A stretch of 43,188 nt of DNA from Intrasporangiaceae bacterium (GTDB taxonomy: Bacteria > Actinomycetota > Actinomycetes > Actinomycetales > Dermatophilaceae). Shown in pieces: positions 42,800-43,188 of the stretch. Location: assembly GCA_012838445.1 (NCBI GenBank), contig DUPF01000247.1:1-43188 (forward strand), in the 5' to 3' direction. Below the pieces are notes generated by a model. That model ran no database searches. It saw nothing but the letters and a program-made list of their open reading frames with translations, and was not told the origin of the DNA. Positions within the stretch are counted from its first letter, which is position 1. Each line of letters opens with the position of its first letter. Made by a program: the position numbers and the translations under genes.

Positions 42800-43188
42800 T
42801 CAGCCGCTCAGGTTCTCGCGCAGTTCCCGGGTGAGGATCTTGCCGGTTGCGTTGCGCGGCAGTTCCGTGACGAAGTGCACCTCGCGGGGCACGGCGTGCC
42901 GGGCCACGGTCTCGCGGCAGTATGCGAGGACCGCCTCCTCGGTCAGCGCGGACCGATCGGTGGGTACGACGAACGCGACGAGCCGCTGCCCGAACTGATC
43001 GTCCGGGACACCGACGACGGCGCACTCGCGCACCTCCGCTAGTCGGTCGAGGACGACGGCGACCTCGTCGGGATAGACGTTCTCGCCGCCGCTGATGATC
43101 ATGTCGTCCTCGCGGCCCTCGACGAAGACGAGACCGTCGCGCATGGAGCCGAGGTCACCGGTCGCCATGAGGCCGTCGATGTACTCCT
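42800..43188 (-). CDS. AMP-forming acyl-CoA synthetase/ligase, C-terminal part (runs off the window)
   Basis: The last roughly 129 residues of an ANL-superfamily adenylating enzyme. TGDLGSM, GREDDMIISGGENVYPDEVAVVL (the hinge Asp/Lys region) and PRNATGKILTREL with the catalytic Lys near the end are diagnostic, and VECAVVGVPDDQFGQRL-type sequence lies between them. The sequence resembles fatty-acyl-CoA synthetases (FadD-like) more than acetyl-CoA synthetase. The gene continues past 43188 upstream on the minus strand. Substrate cannot be told from this fragment. It is followed on the same strand by the regulator gene, with the MerR operator in the 66-bp gap. Confidence 0.88.
   Translation of the reverse strand, partial: EYIDGLMATGDLGSMRDGLVFVEGREDDMIISGGENVYPDEVAVVLDRLAEVRECAVVGVPDDQFGQRLVAFVVPTDRSALTEEAVLAYCRETVARHAVPREVHFVTELPRNATGKILTRELRENLSG

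Noticed and set aside
1-43188. CRISPR arrays, insertion sequences, prophage genes, integrative elements
   Set aside because: No regularly spaced direct repeats, transposase, integrase or phage structural gene motifs were found; the only repeats are short inverted ones.

Overview
High-GC (about 70%) chromosomal DNA from an actinomycete. Gene content and order (radA-disA-mutY, lsr2, lysS, nadBC, the DUF2520 gene, the fol cluster, ftsH, hpt, tilS, DUF2342, dacB, ppa, tmk-holB) follow the conserved actinobacterial block seen in Mycobacterium and Streptomyces. Lsr2, a Ku/LigD end-joining set, DUF3180 and frequent GTG starts all point to Actinomycetota. A Micrococcales relative of the Dermatophilaceae/Intrasporangiaceae type is my best guess, but the family is inference. 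There is no rRNA, CRISPR array, phage or recognisable transposase.

Layout. 1-4.2 kb: tail of a Lys-rich protein, a SAM methyltransferase, then radA, disA and mutY. 4.3-6.4 kb: a secreted, membrane-anchored gluzincin-type metallopeptidase. 6.5-11 kb (minus): clpC, a histidine phosphatase and a Nei-type DNA glycosylase. 11-12.4 kb: three tandem paralogous small membrane proteins, one frameshifted. 12.4-15.3 kb: ku on minus, diverging from a split LigD (ligase gene, then polymerase gene). 15.2-21.9 kb (minus): FhuF-like Fe-S protein, lsr2, a small membrane protein, lysS, nadC, nadB, DUF2520 protein. 21.9-24.8 kb (plus): vapBC, a MidA-like methyltransferase and an orphan nuoD. 24.8-35.6 kb (minus): DUF3180, a folB-folK fusion, folP, folE, ftsH, then hpt, tilS, a DUF2342 metalloprotease and dacB. 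The ftsH-hpt junction is interrupted by one opposite-strand endonuclease-like gene flanked by a 67-bp inverted repeat. 35.7-37.7 kb (plus): ppa and an arginine deiminase. 37.9-43.2 kb (minus): an SMR/Gdx guanidinium exporter under a guanidine-III riboswitch, tRNA-Thr(CGT), a secreted TAP-like hydrolase, holB, tmk, a TipAL-type MerR regulator and the end of an acyl-CoA synthetase.

Themes. Several genome-maintenance genes lie close together (radA, disA, mutY, nei, ku, split ligD). Biosynthetic operons are tightly overlapped: NAD (DUF2520-nadB-nadC) and folate (ftsH-folE-folP-folBK-DUF3180). The accessory signals are short: a palindromic repeat present upstream of vapB and again in frame inside the MidA-like gene, the repeat-flanked endonuclease-like gene, vapBC, and an over-represented hexamer GCATAC/GTATGC. 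The most biologically suggestive pair is the MidA-like methyltransferase next to an orphan NuoD. That NuoD keeps the arginine methylated in mitochondrial complex I but has Trp in place of the quinone-site Tyr.
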